Source: SIG299 sp964544055 (GTDB lineage: Bacteria > Bacillota > Clostridia > Lachnospirales > Lachnospiraceae). Taken from it: a DNA stretch of 64,000 bases. Position 1 is the first letter of the stretch; each line of letters opens with the position of its first letter. Both the position numbers and the translations under genes were made by a program. The stretch covers positions 79,868 to 143,867 of the forward strand of contig CAZJAA010000004.1 in NCBI GenBank assembly GCA_964544055.1. The letters run 5' to 3'. Below, piece by piece: positions 51,605 through 59,927 of the stretch. The notes beneath the pieces were generated by a model. The model was not told where the DNA came from. It did not search any database and saw only the letters and a list, made by a program, of their open reading frames with translations.

Positions 51605-52843
51605 TTAAAATAAAACCATTTTTTCTGACAAGGCTTCCATAGACTGTTTCTTTCTTGCTTCGGAAACCTCTGCATAGATGTTCATTGTTGTACCTATGTC
51701 AACATGACCCATTACCGACTGAATAACTTTCAGATTTGACTCCAGCTCACAGAACCGGGCACAGAAAGTATGTCTAAGGCTGTGACAAGTGAAATTCGGT
51801 AACAACATAGCTTCTCTTTTCTTTAATGCTGCATTATGCAACTCGGTGTTGTTGTAAGCATCAATTATTCTGCCCAACGCTCTGTCTAAATCCGGCTGAA
51901 TAAATACATTACCGAAGCGATTGAGGAAAATAAAATCTGTATAACCATCAATATCAGATTTGCAGAAAACACCATTTTCTAATTGATACTCCTTAATTTC
52001 TTCCAGTGCTTTTCGCACCTCTTTCACTAAAGGAATTTTGCGAATACCAGCTTCTGTCTTTGGTGTTGAAATATAGAGCCTTTTTCCGGTCTTATTCATC
52101 TTGCCTGCAAAATACACAACAGCATGGTCAACTGTGATGAACCCATTTTCAAAATCAATATCGCACCACCTCAATCCACTCAGCTCCCTGACTCTAACAC
52201 CTGTTCCGATAAAAAATGTAAATATCGGCTTCCAATGCGCATATACCGGATGTCCGTCCATGAATTGTAGAAACGCTTTCTGCTGTTCCGGTGTCAGGGC
52301 ATTTCTCACACCTCGCTTTGCCCCGGTCTGCTTCTTTAGCTGTCCTAAAACCTTATGTGTTGGATTGGTTCTGATAATACAATCTCTTACCGCCATTTCA
52401 AACGCAGGGTGTATCTCTCTCTGCAAATGTTCGATTGTTCCATAGCTCAAATTATGTTCTTCCATTAAAACCTTGTAGAAGTACAAAATATCCGAATACT
52501 TGATGTCCTTAATCTTCCGTTTCCCTATGGTTTGTCTCACATACGAATTGTACTGATATAAATATCCGGCATAAGTACGAGCCGCTAAATCTTTTCTCGT
52601 AGCCATATATTTGTCGAATATCTCATTCAAGCTCTGGTTCTTGGCAGTCAGACTGTCTATTCCATCCAATCTGTCTCTCAATACTTCTTCTTCCTTCTGA
52701 CGAAGTGTAACTAAATCCTTGGCATATATATACTGACGCTTTCCATACTTATCGTTATATGCGTACTGATACATACCATTTGTGCGAACGGTCTCGCCCT
52801 TTCGCAATACTCTACCTTTACTATCCTTTCGTGACTTTGCCAT
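51605..52843 (-). CDS. int: Tyrosine recombinase/integrase, Tn916-like architecture
   Basis: Catalyses insertion and excision of the element. Of 412 residues, an N-terminal arm-binding domain (GMYQYAYNDKYGKRQYIYAK) is followed by a SAM-like core-binding domain and the catalytic domain with the first arginine in GTGVRVRELSGLRWCDID, the H-x-x-R box HSLRHTFCARF, and GHVDIGTTMNIYAEV with the tyrosine nucleophile. AAAGGAG precedes the ATG. It is transcribed towards the hemZ junction. Confidence 0.95.
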   Translation of the reverse strand: MAKSRKDSKGRVLRKGETVRTNGMYQYAYNDKYGKRQYIYAKDLVTLRQKEEEVLRDRLDGIDSLTAKNQSLNEIFDKYMATRKDLAARTYAGYLYQYNSYVRQTIGKRKIKDIKYSDILYFYKVLMEEHNLSYGTIEHLQREIHPAFEMAVRDCIIRTNPTHKVLGQLKKQTGAKRGVRNALTPEQQKAFLQFMDGHPVYAHWKPIFTFFIGTGVRVRELSGLRWCDIDFENGFITVDHAVVYFAGKMNKTGKRLYISTPKTEAGIRKIPLVKEVRKALEEIKEYQLENGVFCKSDIDGYTDFIFLNRFGNVFIQPDLDRALGRIIDAYNNTELHNAALKKREAMLLPNFTCHSLRHTFCARFCELESNLKVIQSVMGHVDIGTTMNIYAEVSEARKKQSMEALSEKMVLF

Positions 52844-52882
52844 GTGTCTGCTCCTTTCTTTTGGAAAGAAGAGAACTACACC

Positions 52883-53053
52883 TTATTTTTGAGTCTTATA
52901 CAATAAGTCAACTCCTTTTTTAATGGTTTCCGTTATAGTCTGTTGATGTTTTTCAGAATAGTCCTTCAGCTTAATGTGTTCCTCATCAAACATTCTTATT
53001 GTCACAATCTTATCTTTAATTATATCTGATTTTGGACGACCCATTTTGCTCAT
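52883..53053 (-). CDS. Ribbon-helix-helix (Arc-type) regulator
   Basis: A protein of 56 residues: MSKMGRPKSDIIKDKIVTIR forms the beta-strand, FDEEHIKLKDYSEKHQQTIT and ETIKKGVDLLY the two helices of an RHH fold. The start at 53053 follows AAAGGAG at seven bases. It lies just upstream of int, and its promoter carries two direct repeats that are candidate operators, so it may control its own and int expression. Confidence 0.75.
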   Translation of the reverse strand: MSKMGRPKSDIIKDKIVTIRMFDEEHIKLKDYSEKHQQTITETIKKGVDLLYKTQK

Positions 53054-53082
53054 AGGCATTCTCCTTTCTCTCATCTACACAC

Positions 53083-53128
53083 ATTATACTTTTTGTAATA
53101 CGATATGTCAACTACTTTTTGTAATACG
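53083..53128 (-). promoter_or_regulatory. Consensus promoter with two 16-bp direct repeats
   Basis: TTGACA (53111-53106), 17 bp, TATAAT (53088-53083) on the minus strand. CGTATTACAAAAAGTA occurs twice, at 53128-53113 just upstream of the -35 and at 53102-53087 inside the spacer up to the -10, 26 bp apart. Confidence 0.85.
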
Positions 53129-53164
53129 CACATATATTTAAAGATATAGTTCTCTTCCACCCAC

Positions 53165-53359
53165 TTATTCTGCCGGAAGTCTGAACGCTTCTAAATATCT
53201 GTCAAGGACATCACAATCAACAATTACTGCTTTCCCAACCTTGCAGACAGCTCCAGCTTCCTTTGCCCATTTTTCAAAAGTGGATTGACACACATCATAA
53301 AGCTCTGCTCCCGTTTTGTATCTCACAAAACGCTTCTTTTCTTTTTGTCCTAAATTCAT
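53165..53359 (-). CDS. Excisionase-like small DNA-binding protein (DUF6462-like)
   Basis: A protein of 64 residues: KRFVRYKTGAELYDVCQSTF, EKWAKEAGAVCKVGKAVIVD and DVLDRYLEAF, a winged helix-turn-helix of the excisionase type common beside integrases in Clostridia. AAAGGG lies before the ATG at 53359. It likely helps excision or controls int. The region 53405-53880 next to it holds no firm gene. Confidence 0.7.
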   Translation of the reverse strand: MNLGQKEKKRFVRYKTGAELYDVCQSTFEKWAKEAGAVCKVGKAVIVDCDVLDRYLEAFRLPAE

Positions 53360-53531
53360 CACTTCACCCTTTCTCAGTGAATACATTTTATCCACCGATG
53401 ACAACCAACAATCACTTGCAGGCTCTCATAGGTAGATAAAATATTGCAATACAGGTGGCAGTTCAGTACGCTACCCACATCGGTCTTGCACCGTCAACAA
53501 AATTGACCGGATTGCTCCGGAAGTATCATTA

Positions 53532-53657
53532 TTATAGATATGCTTCATCGCCCTGTGTAACTGCTACACATTTTGCCAAGTTCCTCTCGCTCCATACCTT
53601 AACTTCAATACCGCAGTATTTCCTCGTATTCACTCTATCAAAGAGCAGATATATCAT
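53532..53657 (-). CDS. Possible small protein of 41 residues
   Basis: A frame in the otherwise empty region 53405-53880 reads MIYLLFDRVNTRKYCGIEVK, then VWSERNLAKCVAVTQGDEAY and L. The ribosome site (GCAGG) is weak. The composition looks protein-like (hydrophobic start, two Cys) but no family is recognised. It could be a gene remnant of the element. Confidence 0.3.
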   Translation of the reverse strand: MIYLLFDRVNTRKYCGIEVKVWSERNLAKCVAVTQGDEAYL

Positions 53658-53765
53658 GGCGAACCTGCCTAGTGGCTCCACACACCCTCATGTCCTGTAT
53701 GCAAAAATATTCAATTATCAAGGTACAAACTTTTGGATAAATCATAATTGAACTTGTCAGTCCAA

Positions 53766-53823
53766 AAAGCACATAAGACACCTTCGGCTGCTATCAACCG
53801 TTATTTGCAAAATTATGTGCTTT
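53766..53823. other. 11-bp inverted repeat in the element's noncoding region
   Basis: AAAGCACATAA (53766-53776) and TTATGTGCTTT (53813-53823) are perfect arms with a 36-base interior containing CCTTCGGCTGC. No T-tract follows. It may be a binding site, a replication or transfer origin piece, or an RNA hairpin; nothing settles it. Confidence 0.4.
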
Positions 53824-53880
53824 ACAAGAATGGCAAGTGTTGTAGTAGGATTGAAATCGAAAGCATTTCTGTTTCCCGTG

Positions 53881-54264
53881 TTATGTATCAAATTTCTGAA
53901 TGGCTTTATATAAAACTACTCGAACCTCCTGTTTCATAGCTGATGTATCTACTATCCCATCTGGATTGACATTATAGCAGTAATAATCTCCGCACCCGTT
54001 CCCGGCAAAGAATATGTGTCTTTCAATATCCTCATAACACTCTAACAGATACTCACGGTTCAAGGATACGCACTCAATAATCTTTTCTGTTGAAAACAAC
54101 AGCCATTTATCGCCATTCATTTCAAGTAGCAGTGCCTTTAATTCCTCCGGGAATTTATATCCCACCACTTTCTCTGCTTCCTGTATTTCTGAAAGTGTTG
54201 CGGGTTCTTGAATTTGTATCTTCGCCCTTCCTTCAGAACACTCTAATACTAATTCCTTGTACAT
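53881..54264 (-). CDS. SMI1/KNR4 (SUKH) family protein
   Basis: A protein of 127 residues with the SUKH pattern: ATLSEIQEAEKVVGYKFPEE, LKALLLEMNGDKW, and HIFFAGNGCGDYYCYNV. SUKH proteins are widespread immunity proteins against polymorphic nuclease toxins, also found singly on mobile elements. No toxin is next to it. The start at 54264 follows AAGGAG. It is the last gene of the long minus-strand cargo run. Confidence 0.82.
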   Translation of the reverse strand: MYKELVLECSEGRAKIQIQEPATLSEIQEAEKVVGYKFPEELKALLLEMNGDKWLLFSTEKIIECVSLNREYLLECYEDIERHIFFAGNGCGDYYCYNVNPDGIVDTSAMKQEVRVVLYKAIQKFDT

Positions 54265-54277
54265 ACATCTGCACTCC

Positions 54278-54904
54278 TTACTGAACATCTAACTCTGCAA
54301 CTGTTTTCTGACTAAATCGAATAGTAATTGCAAAAACACCTTCATATCCAAGTTTCTCATATTCTTCCGGAGAATTAAAATAATCTACCTGATAAGACAC
54401 CACTTGATTATTTGAGGTAATCACCTGTACTGCTAAAGGGATTTCTTCCTCATATACAATATCTGTTTTTTCTGATAACACTGATGTTGCAAAGCTGCCA
54501 ATTTCTTTTAAGTCCTCGTTGCGTTCACTCTCATACTCCGTCGAACCACCGGTATGCTCACTCTGAATTGCAATTCTAATTCCTTCATCTAATCTTTCAA
54601 AATCCAGAGCAATACGACCATCCGTATCTGAAAATGCCTGACCGCCACCTCCGGTTTCCAACTTCCATTCGCCATCTATTAAGCGATAGGTATTCACTTG
54701 AATACTCTGAACCGACTCATCGAGTACAAAATCAAAAATGCGTTGTTTCGTATTCAACCCCAACAATGCAGCAATCTTTTCTTCTTCCTCTGTAAGCTGT
54801 GCAGGTTCTATATACATTTTTTCTGCACTCTTTGGTGTATCTGAGCAACCAACCATGCTCATCATTCCTATCACCACTAACACTGCCACTATCAGTTTTT
54901 TCAT
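54278..54904 (-). CDS. Putative lipoprotein of unknown function
   Basis: A protein of 208 residues with a lipoprotein signal MKKLIVAVLVVIGMMSMVGC and an acidic soluble domain. Marked stretches are LTEEEEKIAALLGLNTKQRI, VNTYRLIDGEWKLETGGG and QVITSNNQVVSYQVDYFNSP, the last like a ligand-response beta-domain. GGAGG lies before the ATG at 54904. It belongs to the envelope-protein run of the element. No family name can be given. Confidence 0.75.
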   Translation of the reverse strand: MKKLIVAVLVVIGMMSMVGCSDTPKSAEKMYIEPAQLTEEEEKIAALLGLNTKQRIFDFVLDESVQSIQVNTYRLIDGEWKLETGGGGQAFSDTDGRIALDFERLDEGIRIAIQSEHTGGSTEYESERNEDLKEIGSFATSVLSEKTDIVYEEEIPLAVQVITSNNQVVSYQVDYFNSPEEYEKLGYEGVFAITIRFSQKTVAELDVQ

Positions 54905-54941
54905 AACAACCTCCAACTTACTCTTTTTATAAAATGCGCCT

Positions 54942-55169
54942 CTACTTTTCATTATCCCCTGCATAATCTATCACAACCTTCTGGCAGAAAGAACAATGAA
55001 ATGCCTTGCAAGTCGGTCTTGTCCAATTATGGGAACTCAAAGTAACTTCCTCTCCGCTTGCTACATCAGGAAGAAACCAATTCTTATGCTCCTTGGTTGT
55101 AAAGAATATTGTGCGGGCACTCTGCACTACTCCACTCTCCATTTCATTTCCACAACACGGACACTTCAT
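54942..55169 (-). CDS. Small zinc-ribbon protein (PF20097-like)
   Basis: A protein of 75 residues starting MKCPCCGNEMESG and ending with HCSFCQKVVIDY, giving a CxxC...CxxC zinc ribbon around a beta-rich centre. Similar small proteins are common in Clostridia, function unknown. The start at 55169 follows GGAGGAG, which occupies an upstream in-frame GTG. Confidence 0.72.
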   Translation of the reverse strand: MKCPCCGNEMESGVVQSARTIFFTTKEHKNWFLPDVASGEEVTLSSHNWTRPTCKAFHCSFCQKVVIDYAGDNEK

Positions 55170-55186
55170 AAACTGCTCCTCCACTT

Positions 55187-55699
55187 CTACTGCTTATAAT
55201 ACCCGGCAACACCTACTCCAATAGTTGCCCAATGATTTGCTCTCCGCATATCCGCAGCCAAATCTTCATTGTCCTCCGTAGGTATGCCATCTGCTTTCAT
55301 TGCTTCAACCATTTCCAGAACATCAGACGGTCTTATTTCACGATACACACCTACACTGATGTTTGAGAACGAATAGGAATATCCCTGCTCTGTGTCAGTG
55401 ATTTCTCCATCGTTCTTCTGTTTCAAAAGCTCTGCCAATTCCTCTGCTTTTGTGTCAAAGGCAGACTCACCATAAATTGTAGGTTGCAGAGAACCTTCCG
55501 CACCGCCCAGGAACTCAATAAATTCTACTGTACTATTCTCGTTGTAATCAATCGCCAACTCGTTGTTGTAGTAATAGTAGCGCTTGCCGATGAGCTGTCC
55601 TGTCCCGATTGCGTTTTCCACCGCAGATCGTTCCATTCCCAAACACACCGAAACACCATCAAACACAACCTTTTCTAAAGGGGATATTTCTATCTTCAT
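55187..55699 (-). CDS. Conserved hypothetical protein, possible immunity protein
   Basis: A soluble acidic protein of 170 residues: MKIEISPLEKVVFDGVSVCL, YYYNNELAIDYNENSTVEF, IEFLGGAEGSLQP, GYSYSFSNISVGVYREIRP and MRRANHWATIGVGVAGYYKQ. I recall similar proteins scattered beside toxin or SUKH genes in Lachnospiraceae, but I cannot name the family. It has no signal peptide, unlike its neighbours, so it acts in the cytoplasm. Confidence 0.65.
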   Translation of the reverse strand: MKIEISPLEKVVFDGVSVCLGMERSAVENAIGTGQLIGKRYYYYNNELAIDYNENSTVEFIEFLGGAEGSLQPTIYGESAFDTKAEELAELLKQKNDGEITDTEQGYSYSFSNISVGVYREIRPSDVLEMVEAMKADGIPTEDNEDLAADMRRANHWATIGVGVAGYYKQ

Positions 55700-55719
55700 A
55701 CACTATTTCTCCGCATCAC

Positions 55720-56184
55720 TTAATATTTAGGAAGCTCACTTTCCTCAACAGATACAGCTTCAAGCTCTTTATTCAGATTACTCCAATAAGCAAGAATATC
55801 TGCACTTGTACTGTATTCAAAACCACCTGTTGCTGATTTCAGACTGCCACTTTTAACTGCATGAGCGCCGTAAATCAGCTCATAATTGGTTCCGTCCGCA
55901 AGATTAAATCTAAAACTAATGACCTCTGCCCCTGTAATCTCCTCTACTTTTTCCTCTTTAAGAGACAGCCCATCGAACACATCATACAAATTTTTAATAT
56001 CTTCTTCTGCTACAACAACTTTTTTCTCGGCAGATACAGGTGCGCCCGAATAATGATACATTTCAACATTTTCAACATCCGCAACTTCAAAAGGGAAATC
56101 GAATGTTACAGTTTTATCCTTACCACAACCTGCCAAACTGAATACACAAACAAATGTTAAAACCATTGCCAATATTTTTTTCAT
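55720..56184 (-). CDS. Putative lipoprotein
   Basis: A protein of 154 residues with signal MKKILAMVLTFVCVFSLAGC and a compact beta-rich domain containing VENVEMYHYSGAPVSAEKKV, EDIKNLYDVFDGLSL and TNYELIYGAHAVKSG. Similar lipoproteins are often annotated as hypothetical in gut Clostridia. Its ATG overlaps the stop of the membrane-protein gene upstream as ATGA. GGAGG precedes it. Confidence 0.72.
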   Translation of the reverse strand: MKKILAMVLTFVCVFSLAGCGKDKTVTFDFPFEVADVENVEMYHYSGAPVSAEKKVVVAEEDIKNLYDVFDGLSLKEEKVEEITGAEVISFRFNLADGTNYELIYGAHAVKSGSLKSATGGFEYSTSADILAYWSNLNKELEAVSVEESELPKY

Positions 56185-56597
56185 ACCCTTGCACCTCCAC
56201 ACTTCTTATCAACCAATCGGAACAGATAATACACGCCATGCCCAAGTCCAACGCTGATTACCATAAACACAAGCAGCTTCCACCATGCAAACTCAAGGAT
56301 TAACACAGCTCCTATGATAAAAGCGAACACCAACACCGGAACGAATATCAAAAGTTTCAATATCCCGGCTTTCATTCCTCCTGCTGGCTTGCCAACAAAG
56401 AATGATAATACCAATAGAATAGCCATCACGATTGCATAAATGGCATAGAATACTCTCCACACTTCTGCACCTATTGCAATATTTCCGATATAGAAAGTTC
56501 TACCCAATGCCGGATTTGCCAACGCACAGGTAATAAAGATGATTGCCACCACAAACATAACCAAGCTGATTATTCTTAAAACCATACCCTTCTTCAT
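56181..56597 (-). CDS. Four-helix membrane protein
   Basis: A protein of 138 residues with four hydrophobic segments (about 7-28, 43-66, 77-97 and 101-125), short loops and a basic tail LFRLVDKKCGGARV. No family is recognised. It is translationally coupled to the lipoprotein gene that follows it (ATGA overlap), suggesting a membrane-lipoprotein pair. Confidence 0.68.
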   Translation of the reverse strand: MKKGMVLRIISLVMFVVAIIFITCALANPALGRTFYIGNIAIGAEVWRVFYAIYAIVMAILLVLSFFVGKPAGGMKAGILKLLIFVPVLVFAFIIGAVLILEFAWWKLLVFMVISVGLGHGVYYLFRLVDKKCGGARV

Positions 56598-56615
56598 CGC
56601 AAGACCTCCCTTCGT

Positions 56616-56956
56616 TTACTTAACCCGATTTTCCATCCACCCATCTAACTTACTCTTAACGAATACCCTATTTGCTCCAATCTTTGTAGAAACACTATCA
56701 AGTTCTCCGGTTTTAGTCAGTGACTCAATAAGAGCTGTCACATCTTCATTGGTTATTCCCAAGTATGCAGACCTTGATACTCGGATAGATATTCTCCAAA
56801 TTGACCATTGGTGGAGTTTGATGTGGATACTGCCAGACTTGACGGAACATGGGTTGTATCCGGTAGCTCTTTGGAAATAAGCCAGCCTGCAACAATGATA
56901 CCGACACTGATTACACAGCATTCTAAAAATGTAGATAAGTCAAAATTCTTTTTCAT
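56616..56956 (-). pseudogene. Membrane-anchored HTH protein gene, single-base frameshift
   Basis: The first frame (from 56956, GGAGG upstream) reads MKKNFDLSTFLECCVISVGI, then a membrane helix end and a Ser/Thr-rich linker to EYLSEYQG, and stops shortly after at 56753. The overlapping second frame supplies SAYLGITNEDVTALIESLTK and a C-terminal KSKLDGWMENRVK, an excisionase/MerR-like helix-turn-helix. Joining the frames near 56766-56780 restores one protein of about 113 residues. A missing base, whether real or a sequencing error, is the simplest explanation. Confidence 0.7.
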
Positions 56957-56965
56957 AGCATCCTC

Positions 56966-57544
56966 CTACTTCTCATGCTTCACAAAGCTAAATGCCACTG
57001 CTCCGAACTCCACAGGCTCTGCATCATTCTCTGAACCATCTGGACGCTCCAATCCTAATGTGTCATAATAATCGTTGCTGAATTTGATTTTGCTATCATC
57101 ATGCTGCTCCTGTACAGCTTTTACATACTCATACGGATTTTCCATCGGAGTCAGCTTTAACTCTGCCCTTATTTTATCCAGGACAATTTTCTGCTCCGTA
57201 AGCATCGCATTGTCACCACTTATCAGGAATGCTTCAAACTGTTCTTTGCTCCATCCGATAATCTGCTCCACCGCTGTTGTACTTCCACAAGCTAATATCA
57301 AGCGTAGAAAATCCTTAAAATTCATTGCCAGCGGATACACATATTTATCAACACAAGTTTCCGGATTAACTGCAAATACCATATCCCGGTATCCACGGAT
57401 AAAACAATAATGTATGCTGTTCTCCCAACCGATTACTGTCGCATTTCTCGGTGTGCAAAAATAATCCACACACATATCACTCTTTTCAAGACCTATCCAT
57501 CTGCCATCTATACCAAGCTGACAAAACTTCTCATACATTGTCAT
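56966..57544 (-). CDS. Conserved hypothetical protein, soluble
   Basis: A protein of 192 residues without a signal peptide. Notable stretches are FCTPRNATVIGWENSIHYCF, IRGYRDMVFAVNPETCVDKY and FKDFLRLILACGSTTAVEQI, then IIGWSKEQFEAFL. I recall this as a common uncharacterised Clostridial family, sometimes beside SUKH proteins, but no name is certain. GGAG precedes the ATG. Function unknown. Confidence 0.65.
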   Translation of the reverse strand: MTMYEKFCQLGIDGRWIGLEKSDMCVDYFCTPRNATVIGWENSIHYCFIRGYRDMVFAVNPETCVDKYVYPLAMNFKDFLRLILACGSTTAVEQIIGWSKEQFEAFLISGDNAMLTEQKIVLDKIRAELKLTPMENPYEYVKAVQEQHDDSKIKFSNDYYDTLGLERPDGSENDAEPVEFGAVAFSFVKHEK

Positions 57545-57558
57545 ACAATATGCTCCTT

Positions 57559-58239
57559 TTATTCTTCGGCAATTATTATCGTCACGCTCTCCGCCAAGTT
57601 TCTTGCAGATACTCCTATTTTATACTTACTTGCAGAAGTCAGATTAGAAAATATAATCTTTCCGTGATTTTCCTCTGATGATAATGTTGAAGTTCCAATA
57701 AACTGTTCCTCTCCGTCTACAATGCTGTATAAGAGTACAGAAACTTCACTATCTGCCAATTCATCCTCCGTTGTCACGATAATCTGTGTTGTATTCGTCT
57801 TAAAGGTATCCAATGTCATCTGCACTGTATCTAACTCCGGCTCCACTACAAACTCCAATGCACCATTCTTCAATTCATGAATTGCATCTAACGGACTTCC
57901 TGTTTCATCTGTCTTATAGATAGACAGTGCTTCCAATCGTCCCGGTGGATTATCTTCTGTATTTCGTGCCATTAACACCTTTGCATATTCATCTACAACA
58001 AAGTCAGGGCAACCCTTGGCAGCCACCACATCTGTTGACACCTCTACTTTAGCTCCTTCAGAAAGATTACTATTGCCCGTGTCAAACACTTCCAAGAGCA
58101 AATAGTCCTCCTCTGCTTCAATTACCTTTCCACCAAAGAAATATTGCATATTGTTATCTCCCTGTTGTTCCTGTTTACCACAGCCAAACAGGCAGCATAC
58201 ACAAGTTATTGCTATGAATAATGCGATAAACTTTTTCAT
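57559..58239 (-). CDS. Lipoprotein with OB-like and Ig-like beta-domains
   Basis: A protein of 226 residues with lipoprotein signal MKKFIALFIAITCVCCLFGC. Residues about 35-110 form a beta-rich module (GGKVIEAEEDYLLLEVFDTG, KVEVSTDVV, VDEYAKVLMA, GRLEALSIY) similar in pattern to modules in the proteins at 59089 and 59928. The C-terminal part (about 125-226) resembles an Ig or fibronectin-like fold. GGAG precedes the ATG. It belongs to the sigma-headed envelope cassette. Confidence 0.7.
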   Translation of the reverse strand: MKKFIALFIAITCVCCLFGCGKQEQQGDNNMQYFFGGKVIEAEEDYLLLEVFDTGNSNLSEGAKVEVSTDVVAAKGCPDFVVDEYAKVLMARNTEDNPPGRLEALSIYKTDETGSPLDAIHELKNGALEFVVEPELDTVQMTLDTFKTNTTQIIVTTEDELADSEVSVLLYSIVDGEEQFIGTSTLSSEENHGKIIFSNLTSASKYKIGVSARNLAESVTIIIAEE

Positions 58240-58279
58240 CCTGCATCTCCTTTTCTAGCCAATCTGCCATTTAATATGC

Positions 58280-59074
58280 TTAATGACTCATATAAGTTGC
58301 ATCTTCCGGTATTGTCTGTCCTGCAACAAAATTCAAAGCTCCTGTTACATTTAAACTTTCTGTCGTTGTATCTTTATAATCTGCATTGTCCTCACTGCTA
58401 CGCACGAATACTTCATAAGTTCCTGCCGGAATACCTTCTATCTTTCCACTATCGGCTCCACCTGTTATCTCTTTGCTATATTCTGTACCATCCTCAGCTC
58501 GCAGACCAATCACTACTTTCATGGCTGCTCTCTCGTATGTAATCGTATAGTTAAACCACGCATTGTCACCTACAATGTAGTAATCAGAAAAATACTTTTC
58601 TTCCTCGCCCGGTGCAAGTTCACTAAATGCAATGCTATTCAACTCTATCTGTATATCATCTTTAGTCAGCCCTAAATCCTCAGCTACAGAGGTATCGCCA
58701 TAAATCAGCTTCTTCTCCTCTGAAACAGAACCAATACGCACATTTTCTACATATCCCTCTGCATCATAATAGAGTGTAATTTTCTTATCTTTTTCTGCAT
58801 CTAAAAACCACACATCTCCAAACATGCCGAAAAGTGAACCATCCGGTTCGCCCCAGGATACAAGAATATTATCTCGATACTCCCCTTTCAGTTTTTCTTC
58901 GATTTCTTCCTGTGTATATCCTTTTTCTAATACAAGTCCACTGACTTCACTCAATTCCATAGTATCGGTTGTACCGTCTGGTCTACTTGCGAAACCACCT
59001 AATTTGATTACTGCAATTACACCGATAACCATTATCAAAACTGCTCCCAAAGCAAGCATTAACTTCTTTTTCAT
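58280..59074 (-). CDS. Membrane-anchored extracytoplasmic protein
   Basis: A protein of 264 residues with one N-terminal membrane helix (5-26) and an outside domain. A motif TQEEIEEKLKGEYRDNILVS and WGEPDGSLFGMFGDVWFLD resembles SmpA/OmlA-like or beta-lactam-sensor-associated modules; the last 90 residues are an Ig-like beta domain. GGAGG precedes the ATG. Similar proteins are found beside ECF sigma factors in Lachnospiraceae (recollection). Confidence 0.68.
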   Translation of the reverse strand: MKKKLMLALGAVLIMVIGVIAVIKLGGFASRPDGTTDTMELSEVSGLVLEKGYTQEEIEEKLKGEYRDNILVSWGEPDGSLFGMFGDVWFLDAEKDKKITLYYDAEGYVENVRIGSVSEEKKLIYGDTSVAEDLGLTKDDIQIELNSIAFSELAPGEEEKYFSDYYIVGDNAWFNYTITYERAAMKVVIGLRAEDGTEYSKEITGGADSGKIEGIPAGTYEVFVRSSEDNADYKDTTTESLNVTGALNFVAGQTIPEDATYMSH

Positions 59075-59088
59075 AAGGCACCTCCATT

Positions 59089-59880
59089 TTACGCTGTCTT
59101 TTTGCCCTTTGTATCTCCAGCAGTCAAGGACATCTGCCTTACAACCTCGCCAAAATTATACAGATATACGGTCAAATCCACGGTTCCGTTATTTATAACC
59201 GACATTTCCTCACTATTCGTACGCACATCCGGGGAGATAATAAATACCTCATCCTTTTTAATCGTTTCAGATACCACTAATTCTCCGGCACTGCTCAAGT
59301 CATGTTCAACAGCTTCTTCCATAGCTGTTGCACTTCCCTCTCTGGTAATCAGAATTGCCGGATAAGGTTGCTCCGAATATGTCCAATACTCGGACTCAAT
59401 CACAACTTTATCGCCAATCGCCAAATCTTCCGGAACAGACAAAGTTTCCTCGCCAATATAAAATGTCACTCTGTTGTTAAACTCTCTCCCATTGCTATCT
59501 GTACCCAAGTAGTAATTGATAGCCAGCTCGGAATTTTCATACTCTGTCACTACTCCCTTATAGGTTTTGTGGATATACTGATGTTCCACCGCTTCGGTAT
59601 TGTCTGTCATGCTGTCAATAATTCCTCCGGCAACGATAACCAACAAAGCCCCAAGTATAATGCCAATCTTGATTTTCTTTCCACGGACATCTTTTGCTTT
59701 CCAAATGATTGCTCCGACAATTACGCAGACTGCCGCAAAGCCACAGCATAACCATCTTGCCAGACTGCTAAAGTCCAACATACTTCCTCTGCTCTCTGCG
59801 GTTATTCCACCCAAGAACGCAAAGAAAGCTAACATATACAAAATACAACTGATATGTTCACGCCACTTGCCATTTTTCAT
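59089..59880 (-). CDS. Three-helix membrane protein with extracytoplasmic OB-like module
   Basis: A protein of 263 residues with three membrane helices in the first 90, then a beta-rich module (HKTYKGVVTEYENSELAINY, NRVTFYIGEETLSV, AIGDKVVIESEYWTYSEQPY) and a C-terminal beta-strand region ending in GDTKGKKTA. The module echoes those in the neighbours at 57559 and 59928. The start at 59880 follows GGGAGG. Confidence 0.68.
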   Translation of the reverse strand: MKNGKWREHISCILYMLAFFAFLGGITAESRGSMLDFSSLARWLCCGFAAVCVIVGAIIWKAKDVRGKKIKIGIILGALLVIVAGGIIDSMTDNTEAVEHQYIHKTYKGVVTEYENSELAINYYLGTDSNGREFNNRVTFYIGEETLSVPEDLAIGDKVVIESEYWTYSEQPYPAILITREGSATAMEEAVEHDLSSAGELVVSETIKKDEVFIISPDVRTNSEEMSVINNGTVDLTVYLYNFGEVVRQMSLTAGDTKGKKTA

Positions 59881-59927
59881 AGTGACACCTCCCATTCTGT
59901 ATGAAACTAATTCAATTTCTTCTTGGC

